This document shows positions 52,162 to 61,031 of a DNA stretch of 62,756 nt, in pieces. This DNA is from Curtobacterium sp. MCBA15_008 (lineage in GTDB: Bacteria > Actinomycetota > Actinomycetes > Actinomycetales > Microbacteriaceae): the NCBI RefSeq assembly GCF_001865065.1, contig NZ_MJGN01000001.1, positions 149,905-212,660 on the forward strand. The letters run 5' to 3'. A program made the position numbers and the translations under genes. The notes beneath the pieces were generated by a model, which had not been told where the DNA came from, made no database searches, and saw only the letters and a program-made list of their open reading frames with translations. Position 1 is the first letter of the stretch; each line of letters opens with the position of its first letter.

Positions 52162-54090
52162 TCACTCGGCCAGCGGGACCTCGATGACGAGCCGCTCGGC
52201 GGGGTCCGTGAGCACCTGCTCCAGGTCGCCCCACGTCGCGGCACGTCGGTACTCCCACCCGAGGCCGGTCACCACGCGCTCGACGTCGACGTGCTGTGGC
52301 GTCGTCATCATCCGTCGCATGTCCGCCTGGGGAGTGGTCGCGGCGACCTCGAGGCCACGGAAGATCGCTCCCCCGGCGTCGTTGCCGACGATGACCTGCA
52401 CGCGGTGGTGCGGCTCCTCGGTGCCGGTCACGAACGCGCCGACGTCGTGCAGCAGGGTGAGGTCGCCGAGCAGCACCCGGGTCGTCCCCACCGGGGCCGA
52501 CGACCGCTCGAGCGCCGCCGCGATGCCGAGTGCGGTCGAGACGGTGCCGTCGATTCCGGCGAGCCCACGGTTGGCGTGCACCCGGATCGCCTTGCCGGCG
52601 ACGTGGCCGTCGGCGACGCGGATGATCTGCGACGCCCCGAGCACGAGCCGGTCGTGCGGCCAGGTCGCGCCCCACACCGCGTCGGCGAGCATGGTGCGGT
52701 CGACGGGACGGCGGCGGAGGGCGACCTCGTCGCGGAGGAACTTGTTGCGCTCGGCGCGGTCCTCGGACCGCTTCGCGTCGAGGTCCGGTCCGGCGTCGCC
52801 GTCCCCGAGGAGCGCGCGGCTCGCCGCCACCCAGCGCCCCACCCACGCCCGGTGTTCCGGCCGGGTGCGGCCCGTCACGCGGACGTCGGACACGAAGGTG
52901 GTCGGGGCGTCGGGCCGGGAGGCGCGGGCCGGGTCGAACGGGTCGGCCGCCGGTGAGCGGACCACGATCGTCTCGACGTCGTCGCGCTGCAGGAGCGCGG
53001 GGACCTCGCGGCTGAGCGTCGGGTGGCCGAGCACGACGGCGCGGCGGACCACGCCGCCGAAGGCCGGGTCACGGAGGAGCTCGCGGTAGGTGACGACGAG
53101 GTTCCGCCCGAAGCGGGCACCGCTCGACACCTCGGCGATGAGCGGCGCGCCGAGCTCCCAGGCGATGCGCTCGGCGTCGGCACCGGCGTCGTGCCCGGCG
53201 ATGACGACGGTCGCGGGCTCGTCGTCCGGCGCGAGCTCGATCACCGGCAGTCCGGAGTGCACGCGGCGTGTGGCGAAGGCGAGGTCGACCTCGTCGTCGG
53301 GGACCGCGTGGACGTCCTCGTCGCTGAGTCCGGCGGAGAGCGGTTCGCGGAACGCCACGTTGAGCTGCACCGGACCGGGCTGGCCCTGGTGTCCGGCGGC
53401 CGCGGCGACGGCCTGGCGGACGAGGGTCCGGACCGTGTCGACCGTGCTCGCGTCGACACCGTGCACGGAGGGCGCCTCGACGTCGCGGACGAAGTGGACG
53501 GCCGCGCCGAAGATGCCGGGCTGGACGGTGGTCTGGTTGCTGCCGATGCCCCGGAGCTCGTCGGGCCGGTCGGCGCTGACCACGATCATCGGGACGCCGG
53601 AGTGGTGCGCCTCGAGCACGGCGGGGTGCAGGTTCGCCACGGCGGTCCCCGAGGTGGTCACGACCGCGGCGGGCCGACCGGACTCGACCGCCAGGCCGAG
53701 CGCGTGGAAGCCCGCGGTCCGTTCGTCGAGGCGGACGTGCACGCTGATGCCGCCGGCGCGCTCGAGGGCGGCGGCGGCGAGGGCGAGAGCCTGCGACCGT
53801 GACCCGGGGCTCACCACGACGTCGGTGACGCCGGCGCGGGCCAGTTCGGTCAGGAGCGCGAGGGCGAAATCGGTCGCGGTGCTGCCGGACCCCGCAGGGC
53901 CGTCAGCGATCGGTGCGGCCGTCGTCGGGCCGCTGGTCCCGTTCGCCTCGTTCGCGGCGGCGGTCCCGCTCGCGGTCGCGGAACTGCTGCTCGAGGTCTC
54001 GGAGGGTCTCGTCGTCCTGGTCCTTGTCCGTGCGGTGCTGCTCGGGGCCTGATGGGCCGCCGAGGAAGTCCGGGTCGTCTTCGGGTCCAC
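52162..54090 (-). CDS. menD: 2-succinyl-5-enolpyruvyl-6-hydroxy-3-cyclohexene-1-carboxylate synthase
   Basis: Thiamine-diphosphate enzyme; the MenD core starts at TDFALALLTELARAGVTDVV. SPGSRSQALALAA, RLDERTAGFHALGLA (catalytic Glu) and GLAGIDGTVSTALG with VIVGNDAGGAIF (ThDP/Mg site) are present. It condenses isochorismate and 2-oxoglutarate. The start is unclear: the conserved core is preceded by a Ser/Thr/Ala-rich stretch with no ATG, GTG or TTG close by. The nearest upstream candidates are GTG at 54090 and GTG at 54129, both inside the preceding PLDc_N gene, adding about 70-80 residues. Confidence 0.93.
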   Translation of the reverse strand: MDPKTTRTSSAAHQAPSSTARTRTRTTRPSETSSSSSATASGTAAANEANGTSGPTTAAPIADGPAGSGSTATDFALALLTELARAGVTDVVVSPGSRSQALALAAAALERAGGISVHVRLDERTAGFHALGLAVESGRPAAVVTTSGTAVANLHPAVLEAHHSGVPMIVVSADRPDELRGIGSNQTTVQPGIFGAAVHFVRDVEAPSVHGVDASTVDTVRTLVRQAVAAAAGHQGQPGPVQLNVAFREPLSAGLSDEDVHAVPDDEVDLAFATRRVHSGLPVIELAPDDEPATVVIAGHDAGADAERIAWELGAPLIAEVSSGARFGRNLVVTYRELLRDPAFGGVVRRAVVLGHPTLSREVPALLQRDDVETIVVRSPAADPFDPARASRPDAPTTFVSDVRVTGRTRPEHRAWVGRWVAASRALLGDGDAGPDLDAKRSEDRAERNKFLRDEVALRRRPVDRTMLADAVWGATWPHDRLVLGASQIIRVADGHVAGKAIRVHANRGLAGIDGTVSTALGIAAALERSSAPVGTTRVLLGDLTLLHDVGAFVTGTEEPHHRVQVIVGNDAGGAIFRGLEVAATTPQADMRRMMTTPQHVDVERVVTGLGWEYRRAATWGDLEQVLTDPAERLVIEVPLAE

Positions 54091-54304
54091 GGTACCCGGA
54101 CCCGCCGCCGGGTTCGGTCGCGGGAGCACGACCGAGCAGGAACCAGAGGACGGCGCCGAGCACAGGGAGGACGATCACGAGGAGGATCCAGATGCCGCGT
54201 CGGAGGGAGCGGATCCGCTGGCGGGGCATGGTGGCGCAGTCGATCACCGCGTACACCGTGAACGCCACGGCGGCCACGACGACGATCAACCACAGTCGGA
54301 CCAT
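53903..54304 (-). CDS. PLDc_N domain membrane protein
   Basis: About 133 residues. Two membrane segments: residues 1-21 and about 38-58 (RRGIWILLVIVLPVLGAVLWF), with the PLDc_N pattern WFLLGR after the second. The C-terminal half is a charged, Arg/Asp/Glu-rich tail. Function is unknown; this domain normally precedes cardiolipin synthases but occurs alone here. Its tail overlaps the menD reading frame by about 190 bases. ATG seven bases after TAGTGT. Confidence 0.85.
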   Translation of the reverse strand: MVRLWLIVVVAAVAFTVYAVIDCATMPRQRIRSLRRGIWILLVIVLPVLGAVLWFLLGRAPATEPGGGSGYRGPEDDPDFLGGPSGPEQHRTDKDQDDETLRDLEQQFRDRERDRRRERGERDQRPDDGRTDR

Positions 54305-54311
54305 GGCGACG

Positions 54312-54317
54312 ACACTA
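54312..54317 (-). promoter_or_regulatory. -10 element TAGTGT, leaderless promoter of the PLDc_N gene (and menD)
   Basis: TAGTGT-CGTCGCC-ATG; seven bases to the start. Confidence 0.45.
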
Positions 54318-54371
54318 CGTCGCGAGCCTGTGGGGTCCCTCCGCCTGCGCTCCCAGCGGCCTGCGCTTCCG

Positions 54372-54377
54372 TAGACT
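54372..54377 (+). promoter_or_regulatory. -10 element TAGACT, leaderless promoter of the DUF4229 gene
   Basis: TAGACT-TGCCGG-GTG; six bases to the start. Confidence 0.5.
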
Positions 54378-54383
54378 TGCCGG

Positions 54384-54707
54384 GTGAAAGCGTGGCTCGT
54401 CTACACCCTGGCCCGTCTCGGCATCTTCGCCGCGGCCGTGGCGCTGCTCCTCCTGACCCCGTTGCCCTGGTACTGGGCCGTGATCGTCGGAGCCCTCATC
54501 GGCCTGCTCGTGTCGTACATCGCCCTCGGCAAGCTGCGCGAGCAGGTGACGACGAGCCTGGCGAACCGCCGCGGCAAGCCCGAGCGCGACGCGGACTCCG
54601 ACTTCGAGGACGACTTCGTCGACACCGCCGACTCCGACGCCCCCGTCGCCCGTCCGGTCTCCGACGCCGACCGGCACGCCGCCCGTCGCGAGCACGACCA
54701 GGACTGA
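54384..54707 (+). CDS. DUF4229 domain membrane protein
   Basis: 107 residues. Two membrane segments (about 5-25 and 29-48) and the conserved LREQVTTSLANRR that follows them in DUF4229 proteins; the tail is acidic. The family regularly sits in actinobacterial menaquinone clusters, but no function is known. GTG start at a leaderless promoter. Convergent with menA, 52 bp apart. Confidence 0.88.
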   Translation: MKAWLVYTLARLGIFAAAVALLLLTPLPWYWAVIVGALIGLLVSYIALGKLREQVTTSLANRRGKPERDADSDFEDDFVDTADSDAPVARPVSDADRHAARREHDQD

Positions 54708-54759
54708 GCCCGACCACGGCCGAGCCCGACCAGGGCTGGTCCGTGGCGCCGGCGGGGGA

Positions 54760-55755
54760 CTACGGCTGGATCGCCAGCGTGATCCCGAGCACGACGCCGA
54801 ACACGAGCGACGCGAACGACGACAGCTGGAGCGCCGTGATGAGCTCGCGCGGCTTCCGCGACGACACCCCGATCGCGAGTGCCGGCAGGGCCAGCAGCAG
54901 CGAGAAGTACGTGAAGCCGGTGCGGAAGTAGAGCAGGACGAACCAGAGCAGCACCACGTACGGCAGCATCAGGAACAGCCCGTACAGCACCCGGGCCACG
55001 GGCCGTCCGACCACGACGGCGAGCGTGCGCTTGCCGGCGAGCCGGTCCTCGTCGATGTCGCGGATGTTGTTCACCATCAGGACGGCGCAGGCGAAGAAGC
55101 CGGCGGCGACGGCGGCTGCCCAACCGCTCGTCGTGACGTCGCGGATGAGCACGTACTGCGTGCCGAGCACCGCGACGAGGCCGAAGAAGACGAAGACGAA
55201 GACCTCGCCGAGCGCGTTGTACCCGTAGGGCTTCTTGCCGCCGGTGTAGAACCACGCGGCGACGATCGCGGCGGCGCCGACGAGGAGCAGCCACCACAGC
55301 TGGGTGAGCACGACGATCGCGATCCCCGCTACGGCGGCGAGCCCGAAGAACGTCAGGGCGACCGTCAGGACGGTGCGGGGCTTCGCGAGTCCGGCGCCCG
55401 TCAGCCGGGCCGGGCCGACGCGGAACTCGTCGGTCCCGCGGACGCCGTCGGAGTAGTCGTTGCTGTAGTTCACGGCGATCTGCAGGAACAGCGCCACGAG
55501 CAGCGCCAGGACCGCGATGACGACGTGCCCGTCCTTCGCCAGGTACGCGCCGAAGTCGCCCGGCTCACCGCTGTCCACGAAGCCGACCGTGGTTCCCATC
55601 ACGACGGGCACGACGCCGAGCGTCAGGGTGCGGAGCCGCGCGCCGCCGATCCAGTCGCGGGCGGTCGCCTTGCGCTTCGTGCGCGCGGGCGCCGCGGCCT
55701 TCGCCGGGTTGCCGGAGCGGCGCTTGGACTGCGTCGAGTTCTTCGTTCGTGCCAC
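54760..55755 (-). CDS. menA: 1,4-dihydroxy-2-naphthoate polyprenyltransferase
   Basis: About 331 residues with a Lys/Arg/Ala-rich N-terminus and about eight membrane segments. The two Asp-rich prenyl-diphosphate/metal motifs are NYSNDYSDGVRGTD and NNIRDIDEDRLAGKRTLA. It attaches the polyprenyl chain to DHNA in the membrane. GTG start eight bases after TAGGAT. Gene order on this strand is menB, menE, menA, but each has its own apparent start signal. Confidence 0.96.
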   Translation of the reverse strand: MARTKNSTQSKRRSGNPAKAAAPARTKRKATARDWIGGARLRTLTLGVVPVVMGTTVGFVDSGEPGDFGAYLAKDGHVVIAVLALLVALFLQIAVNYSNDYSDGVRGTDEFRVGPARLTGAGLAKPRTVLTVALTFFGLAAVAGIAIVVLTQLWWLLLVGAAAIVAAWFYTGGKKPYGYNALGEVFVFVFFGLVAVLGTQYVLIRDVTTSGWAAAVAAGFFACAVLMVNNIRDIDEDRLAGKRTLAVVVGRPVARVLYGLFLMLPYVVLLWFVLLYFRTGFTYFSLLLALPALAIGVSSRKPRELITALQLSSFASLVFGVVLGITLAIQP

Positions 55756-55763
55756 GACCGCTC

Positions 55764-55769
55764 ATCCTA
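55764..55769 (-). promoter_or_regulatory. -10 element TAGGAT upstream of menA
   Basis: TAGGAT-GAGCGGTC-GTG; eight bases to the start, slightly longer than the others. Confidence 0.4.
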
Positions 55770-55801
55770 TTCGCCGGTCGGCAGCAGCACCGCGCCGGGG
55801 C

Positions 55802-56932
55802 CTACGGAGTCGCTGCGAGTGCCTGGATCGCCCGCCGGTCGGGCTTGCCCGACGCGAGCATCGGCAGCGCGTCCACCAGGACGACGGCGGCGGGACGGGC
55901 CGCTCGACCGAGGGCCGCTCCGACGTGCTCCCGGACGCGGTCGAGGTCGAGCGGTCGCGCCGTCACGACGACCGGTACCTCGCCCCACTCCCCCGACCCG
56001 CGGCGGGTGACCACGGCGGCGTCCTGCCCGGGGAGTTCCCGGACGAGCCGTTCGACGAGCCCCAGCGGCACCTTCTCGCCCCCGGAGATGACGACGTCGT
56101 CGAGGCGGCCGAGCACTTGCACACGGTCATCGACCGTTGCGGCATCGCCCGTGCGGTACCAGCGGAGGCCGTCCCGCTCGACGAAGGTCGTCGCGGTGCG
56201 GGCGTCGTCGCCGAGGTACCCCTCGGCGAGCATCGGCCCGTGCAGCCACAGTTCGCCGTCGACGACCGCGGTCCGGACCGTGCCGAAGGGCACGCCGTCG
56301 TACACGCAGCCGCCGCTCGTCTCGCTCGCGCCGTAGGTGGTCACCACCCGGACCCCGGCCGCACGGGCTCGGTCGCGGAGGGGCGCGGGCGTGGCCTGAC
56401 CGCCGACCAGGACGGCGTCGAAGGACGCGAGCGCCTCGGTCGCACGGGTGTCGTCGAGCACGCGGGCGAGCTGCACCGGCACGAGCGAGGTGTACCGCCG
56501 CGGGGCCGCGGGGCCCGTGTCGACGCGGTCTGCGGCGTCCGCGAACGCCGCAGCGTCGAAGTGCCCCGGTGCCACCACGGCGGGCGTCGTCCCCGCGGCG
56601 ATCGACCGGGTCAGGACGTTGAGGCCCGCGATGTAGTGCGTCGGCAGCGCCAGCACCCACGCGCCCGGTCCGCCGAGCGCCGCGTCCGCGGCAGCGGCGC
56701 CGGCGAGGAGCGCGTCCGACGAGAGCGCCACCCGCTTGCCCGTCCCCGTGGAGCCGCTCGTCTCGACCACCAGGGCGACCCGCTGCGAGACGTCGGCCGG
56801 AGCCGGTGTCGGCAGCGCCGGGGCGCCCTCGGCGACGGGGAGCAGTGCGGGGCCGCCGGCGAGTGCTGCCTCCAGGCCGCGCAGCACGCTCACCGGGTCG
56901 GACGCACCCAGGGTGACCAGCGGACGCGTCAT
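55802..56932 (-). CDS. menE: o-Succinylbenzoate-CoA ligase
   Basis: About 376 residues, a short ANL-family enzyme as usual for actinobacterial MenE. VVETSGSTGTGKRV is the AMP/phosphate loop, TTYGASETSGGCVYDG the adenine motif, WYRTGDAA the ribose Asp and GGEKVPLGLVE the hinge; the C-terminal LPMLASGKPDRRAI has the catalytic lysine. It activates OSB to OSB-CoA. The ATG at 56932 lies 16 bp after the menB stop, so it is probably co-transcribed with menB. Confidence 0.95.
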   Translation of the reverse strand: MTRPLVTLGASDPVSVLRGLEAALAGGPALLPVAEGAPALPTPAPADVSQRVALVVETSGSTGTGKRVALSSDALLAGAAAADAALGGPGAWVLALPTHYIAGLNVLTRSIAAGTTPAVVAPGHFDAAAFADAADRVDTGPAAPRRYTSLVPVQLARVLDDTRATEALASFDAVLVGGQATPAPLRDRARAAGVRVVTTYGASETSGGCVYDGVPFGTVRTAVVDGELWLHGPMLAEGYLGDDARTATTFVERDGLRWYRTGDAATVDDRVQVLGRLDDVVISGGEKVPLGLVERLVRELPGQDAAVVTRRGSGEWGEVPVVVTARPLDLDRVREHVGAALGRAARPAAVVLVDALPMLASGKPDRRAIQALAATP

Positions 56933-56948
56933 CGGTCGGACCCGGCCA

Positions 56949-57878
56949 TCAGTAGTGCCAGGGGAACGCGGTCCACTCGGGCTTGCGCTTCTCGAGGAAG
57001 GAGTCGCGGCCCTCGACGGCCTCGTCCGTGCCGTAGGCCAGACGGGTGGCCTCGCCCGCGAAGACCTGCTGGCCGACCAGGCCGTCGTCGACCGCGTTGA
57101 AGGCGTACTTGAGCATCCGGATGGCCGTCGGCGACTTGCCGAGGACGATCTCACCCCAGCGGATCGCCTCGCGCTCGAGGTCCTCGTGCGGCACCACCTT
57201 GTTGACGGCACCCATCTCGTACGCGCGCTGGGCGGAGTACTCCTCGGCGAGGAAGAAGACCTCGCGCGCGAGCTTCTGGCCGATCTGCTTCGCGTAGTAG
57301 GCGCTGCCGTACCCGCCGTCGAACGAGCCCACGTCGGCATCGGTCTGCTTGAACTTCCCGTGCTCGGCGCTGGCGATCGTCAGGTCGCAGATCGCGTGCA
57401 GGGAGTGTCCGCCGCCGGCCGCCCAGCCCGGGACGACCGCGATGACGACCTTCGGCATCATCCGGATGAGACGCTGGACCTCGAGGATGTGCAGCCGTCC
57501 CATCGACGCCTGCGCCGCGGCCGGGTCGACCCCCTCGGGTGGAGCACCTTCGTCGCCGACGTACTGGTAGCCGCTCCGACCGCGGATCCGCTGGTCGCCG
57601 CCGGAGCAGAACGCCCAGCCGCCGTCCTTCGGGCTCGGGCCGTTGCCGGTCAGCAGGACGACGCCGACGCGCGGGTCCTGACGGGCGTCGTCGAGGGCAC
57701 GGTAGAGCTCGTCGACGGTGCGCGGGCGGAAGGCGTTGCGGACCTCGGGACGGTCGAACGCGACCCGGACGATGCCCTGCGAGACGTGCTTGTGGTACGT
57801 GATGTCGGTGAACTGCTCCGCGATCGGAGCCGCGGTCCAGACGTCGGGATCGAAGAGGTCGGAGACGGGAACAGCCAT
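56949..57878 (-). CDS. menB: 1,4-dihydroxy-2-naphthoyl-CoA synthase
   Basis: About 309 residues, crotonase fold. ITYHKHVSQGIVRVAFDRPE, FCSGGDQRIRGRSGYQY and VPGWAAGGGHSLHAICDLTIAS are diagnostic; GSFDGGYGSAYYAKQIG and FPWHY complete it. It closes the second ring of the naphthoquinone. ATG with TAGCGT six bases upstream. First gene of menB-menE. Confidence 0.97.
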   Translation of the reverse strand: MAVPVSDLFDPDVWTAAPIAEQFTDITYHKHVSQGIVRVAFDRPEVRNAFRPRTVDELYRALDDARQDPRVGVVLLTGNGPSPKDGGWAFCSGGDQRIRGRSGYQYVGDEGAPPEGVDPAAAQASMGRLHILEVQRLIRMMPKVVIAVVPGWAAGGGHSLHAICDLTIASAEHGKFKQTDADVGSFDGGYGSAYYAKQIGQKLAREVFFLAEEYSAQRAYEMGAVNKVVPHEDLEREAIRWGEIVLGKSPTAIRMLKYAFNAVDDGLVGQQVFAGEATRLAYGTDEAVEGRDSFLEKRKPEWTAFPWHY

Positions 57879-57884
57879 GCCCCC

Positions 57885-57890
57885 ACGCTA
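57885..57890 (-). promoter_or_regulatory. -10 element TAGCGT, leaderless promoter of menB-menE
   Basis: TAGCGT-GGGGGC-ATG. The GGGGG could also act as a weak ribosome site, but it is too close to the start. Confidence 0.4.
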
Positions 57891-57907
57891 CCGCCGGGGC
57901 GGACCGG

Positions 57908-58519
57908 CTAGTTGCTCGTCCCGCTCGTCGCCGAGCCGCCCATGTCGGTGAGGAGCTCCGGCGCGACGATCACGAGCAGGACGATGAGGATCACCGGGTT
58001 CGCGAAGAACGCCACCACGACGCCGACCGCCCCGTACCACCGGCCGAACGAACCCACGGCGGCGACGAAGCCGAGCACCGCGGCGATGAGGGTCAGGAAC
58101 ACGACGACGAAGCAGATGCCGAACGCGAAGTCGGTGTCGCCGCCCATGAAGACGGCGAAGGCACTGGCGTCGACGGCGGCGGAGACGACCGCCAACCCGA
58201 GGGCGATCTTGCCGACGACGGGGTTGCGCTTCCGCCGTGCCGCCTGGCCCTGCTGGCGGACGTCGACGGTGTTGCGCTGCATGAGGCGAGCGAACTCGTC
58301 GGTGTCGCGGCCGGGGGCGCGAGCGGCACCGGCGGGGGTGCTGCGGACCGGGGACGCTGCCGGCGACCCGGCGCGCGGCGACGGCGGAGTGGCTCGCTGC
58401 GAAGGCGGGGTCACGGCTCGGGGCGGTGCTTGGGCGGGGCGCTGCGCTGCCTGCGCGGCACGCTGCGACGCCGGCGTCGACGGACGCCCCGACGTGCGCT
58501 GCTGCGGATCCCGCGCCAC
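57908..58519 (-). CDS. Hypothetical membrane protein with Pro/Ala-rich N-terminus
   Basis: About 203 residues. The first 70 are Pro/Ala/Ser/Arg-rich and probably disordered; FARLMQRNTVDVRQQGQAARRKR is a charged linker. Three hydrophobic segments follow (about 100-122, 127-150 and 158-185). No family recognised with confidence. GTG start with AAGGAGG upstream, the strongest Shine-Dalgarno in this part of the window. It lies between menB and the divergent menC. Confidence 0.8.
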   Translation of the reverse strand: MARDPQQRTSGRPSTPASQRAAQAAQRPAQAPPRAVTPPSQRATPPSPRAGSPAASPVRSTPAGAARAPGRDTDEFARLMQRNTVDVRQQGQAARRKRNPVVGKIALGLAVVSAAVDASAFAVFMGGDTDFAFGICFVVVFLTLIAAVLGFVAAVGSFGRWYGAVGVVVAFFANPVILIVLLVIVAPELLTDMGGSATSGTSN

Positions 58520-58662
58520 CGAGCCTCCTTCGTCCGACCCTCACCCTGCTGCCGACCGGAGGCCGACCGATGCATGCTAATGCCCTGCCCTGGCGGTCCC
58601 CTCCGAGGAAGTGTGAGGTGCCCTGGACGTCGCCGAGGGACGCCGGCTGGGAGGATGGGACC

Positions 58663-59640
58663 GTGCTCCCCGACCTCGCCGAACTCCTCGCCGACGCCCA
58701 CGTCGTCGCCCTGCCGATGCGGGTGCGGTTCCGCGGCATCACCGTACGGGAAGCCCTCGTCCTCCGCGGCCCCGCGGGCTGGACCGAGTTCTCGCCCTTC
58801 GTCGAGTACGACGATGCCGAGGCGGCCGCGTGGCTCCGCGCGACCGTCGACTTCGGGTGGACCGAGCACGAGCCCGCCGCCGACTCCGTCCCGGTGAACG
58901 CCACCGTCCCCGCGATCGCGCCCGACGCCGTCGCCGCGCTCCTCGCCCGCTACCCCGGGTGCACGACCGCCAAGGTGAAGGTGGCCGAACCGGGCACCTC
59001 GATCGACGACGACGTCGCGCGGGTCGCCGAGGTCCGACGGGTCATGGGACCCGACGCCGCCGTCCGGGTCGACGCGAACGGGCTGTGGTCGGTCGGCCAG
59101 GCCGCCGAGGCACTCGAGCGCCTCGCCCCGTTCGGTCTGCAGTACGCCGAGCAGCCCTGCCGCACGGTGCCGGAGCTGGCCGAGCTCCGGGCCCGGATCG
59201 CGGGCCTCGACGTGCCCGTCGCCGCCGACGAGAGCGTGCGGAAGGCCTCCGACCCGCTCGCCGTCGCCCGGGCCGGGGCCGCCGACGTCCTCGTGGTGAA
59301 GGCGCAGCCGCTCGGCGGCATCACCGCGGCGCGCGCCGTGGTGGCGGACGCCGGGCTGCCCTGCGTGGTCTCCAGTGCGCTCGACACGTCGGTCGGGCTC
59401 GGGATGGGGGCGTTCCTGGCGGCGGCCGCGATGTCACCGGGGTACGCCGCGGGGCTCGGGACGGCCGCGATGTTCGCGTCGGACGTGTCCGCGTCGCCGC
59501 TCCTGCCGGTCGCCGGACGCATCCCGGTCGAGCGCGCTGCGGTGTCGCGGGAGCTGCTGGAACGGAACGCGGCGTCGCCGGAGCGCACCGCGTGGTGGCG
59601 CGCGCGGCTCGAGCGCGTGCACGCGCTCCTCGCCGCCTGA
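58663..59640 (+). CDS. menC: o-Succinylbenzoate synthase
   Basis: About 325 residues, enolase superfamily. TAKVKVAEPG holds the KxK acid/base pair, VRVDANG, YAEQPC and VAADESV the three metal ligands, and VVKAQPLGGI the opposing lysine. It dehydrates SHCHC to OSB. The GTG at 58663 follows GGGAGG; upstream in-frame starts overlap the divergent gene and are rejected. It is the last menaquinone gene before a 386-bp repeat-rich gap. Confidence 0.95.
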   Translation: MLPDLAELLADAHVVALPMRVRFRGITVREALVLRGPAGWTEFSPFVEYDDAEAAAWLRATVDFGWTEHEPAADSVPVNATVPAIAPDAVAALLARYPGCTTAKVKVAEPGTSIDDDVARVAEVRRVMGPDAAVRVDANGLWSVGQAAEALERLAPFGLQYAEQPCRTVPELAELRARIAGLDVPVAADESVRKASDPLAVARAGAADVLVVKAQPLGGITAARAVVADAGLPCVVSSALDTSVGLGMGAFLAAAAMSPGYAAGLGTAAMFASDVSASPLLPVAGRIPVERAAVSRELLERNAASPERTAWWRARLERVHALLAA

Positions 59641-59680
59641 CGTCGCGCGCGGCACGCGCGTCGCGGAGCGCTGCGCGCCT

Positions 59681-59870
59681 CGCCGAGATCGCACTTCCGA
59701 CGGTTTCGCCGCGGCCCGGGCGCCACGAAGTGCGACCTCACGGGTGCCGGGCACTCGCCGACAGCCGGCGAGGTGGCACGGCGACGTGCCGCTCCCGCTC
59801 CCGCTCGCCGAGATCGCACTTCCGACGGTCTCGCCGCGGCCCGGGCGCCACGAAGTGCGATCTGACGGGC
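59681..59870. repeat. Two 65-bp direct repeats, each a hairpin with AGATCGCACTTC word
   Basis: Copies at 59681-59745 and 59806-59870 differ at three positions and sit 125 bp apart. Each has AGATCGCACTTC near the left and GAAGTGCGAtct at the right, so each can fold. They fill most of the gene-free 59641-60026 interval; the rest holds one palindrome and nothing else recognisable. Confidence 0.9.
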
Positions 59871-59957
59871 GGCAGGCGCTCGCCGACAGGCGCTCACGAG
59901 CGGCAGGCGGGCGGCAGGAACGACGCGAGTGCGGCCCGAGACGTGGCCGGAGACGGA

Positions 59958-59993
59958 CTGGAGGCGCGGTGCCAGCTGGCACCGCGCCTCCAG
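59958..59993. terminator. Perfect 36-bp palindrome between menC and ccsB
   Basis: CTGGAGGCGCGGTGCCAG abuts its exact complement. It lies 34 bp past the ccsB stop and could end transcription from both sides. A GGAGGCGCGG family member. Confidence 0.6.
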
Positions 59994-60026
59994 GACGACC
60001 GTGGTCGCGTCAGCGACGCTCCGGGG

Positions 60027-61031
60027 TCACAGCCCCGAGTAGCTGTGCAGCCCCTTGAAGAACACGTTCACGACGGAGAAGTTGAACATCACCGCAGCGA
60101 AGCCGATGAGTGCCAGCCACGAGGACCGTGCGCCGCGCCAGCCGCGCGTCGCCCGTGCGTGGATGTACCCGGCGTAGACGACCCAGATGATGAAGGTCCA
60201 GACCTCTTTCGTGTCCCAACCCCAGTAACGACCCCAGGCCCGCTCGGCCCAGATCGCACCGGCGATGAGGGTGAAGGTCCAGAGCACGAAGCCGACGAGC
60301 AGCACGCGGTAGGTGAGAACCTCGAGCCGGTCGGCGTCCGGCAGCGTCGCCATGAAGCGGAGCTTGCCGGTCGGGCCGCGACCCTGCCGGTACGTCTGCA
60401 CGAGCTGCGCGACCGCCAGGCCCGCTCCGAGCGCGAAGAAGCCGGTGCCGGCGATGGCCACGAACACGTGGATGACGAGCCAGTACGACTCGAGCGCGGG
60501 CACCAGCGGGCGGACCGGCACGTAGTAGTTCACGGTGGCGATGCCGAGCAGGATGATCGTCAGGCCGGTGATGAAGACGCCGAGGAACTTCAGGTTCTGC
60601 CAGAGCTGCACGAGCAGGAAGATCAGGATGATCAGCGCCGTGCCGGTGAGCGAGAACTCGAACATGTTGCCCCACGGCACACGGTCGGCCGCGATGCCAC
60701 GGAGCACCACCGAGCCGACGTGCAGCACGAGCGCGAGGACGGTCATCGCCATGCCGACCCGCTCGAAGCGGGTGCCGCGCCGTGACCCGGCGTCGCCGTC
60801 GGCGGTCTGGTCGACCCGCTCGAGGACGACGGTGCCGCCCCGGACGGTCGCGACCGTCTTCTCGGCGGTACTGGCCTGCGGTGCGGCGGTGCCCGCCGCG
60901 GCCGCGGTGACCTCGCCGGAGCGCTTCGCCATGTCGAGGGCGAACGCGATGAACGCGATGACGTAGACCGCCATCGCGGAGTACGTCAGCACGACCGAGT
61001 AGGTCGCGAGGTTCGTGGTCATGTCGTTCAC
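60027..61031 (-). CDS. ccsB: Cytochrome c biogenesis protein CcsB/ResC
   Basis: About 334 residues with about eight membrane segments. VPWGNMFEFSLTGTALIILI and the WWD-type motif WAERAWGRYWGWDTKEVWTF mark the haem-handling protein of system II; conserved His residues flank it. With ResB it forms the synthase that attaches haem to apocytochrome c. The GTG start overlaps the resB stop (GTGA). Confidence 0.95.
   Translation of the reverse strand: MNDMTTNLATYSVVLTYSAMAVYVIAFIAFALDMAKRSGEVTAAAAGTAAPQASTAEKTVATVRGGTVVLERVDQTADGDAGSRRGTRFERVGMAMTVLALVLHVGSVVLRGIAADRVPWGNMFEFSLTGTALIILIFLLVQLWQNLKFLGVFITGLTIILLGIATVNYYVPVRPLVPALESYWLVIHVFVAIAGTGFFALGAGLAVAQLVQTYRQGRGPTGKLRFMATLPDADRLEVLTYRVLLVGFVLWTFTLIAGAIWAERAWGRYWGWDTKEVWTFIIWVVYAGYIHARATRGWRGARSSWLALIGFAAVMFNFSVVNVFFKGLHSYSGL

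Noticed and set aside
53850..54129. Frameshift in menD
   Set aside because: The MenD core is intact and continuous; the problem concerns only where translation starts, so it is reported as a start anomaly.
59681..59870. Insertion sequence remnant
   Set aside because: Repeats have no transposase fragment or target-site duplication that I can see.
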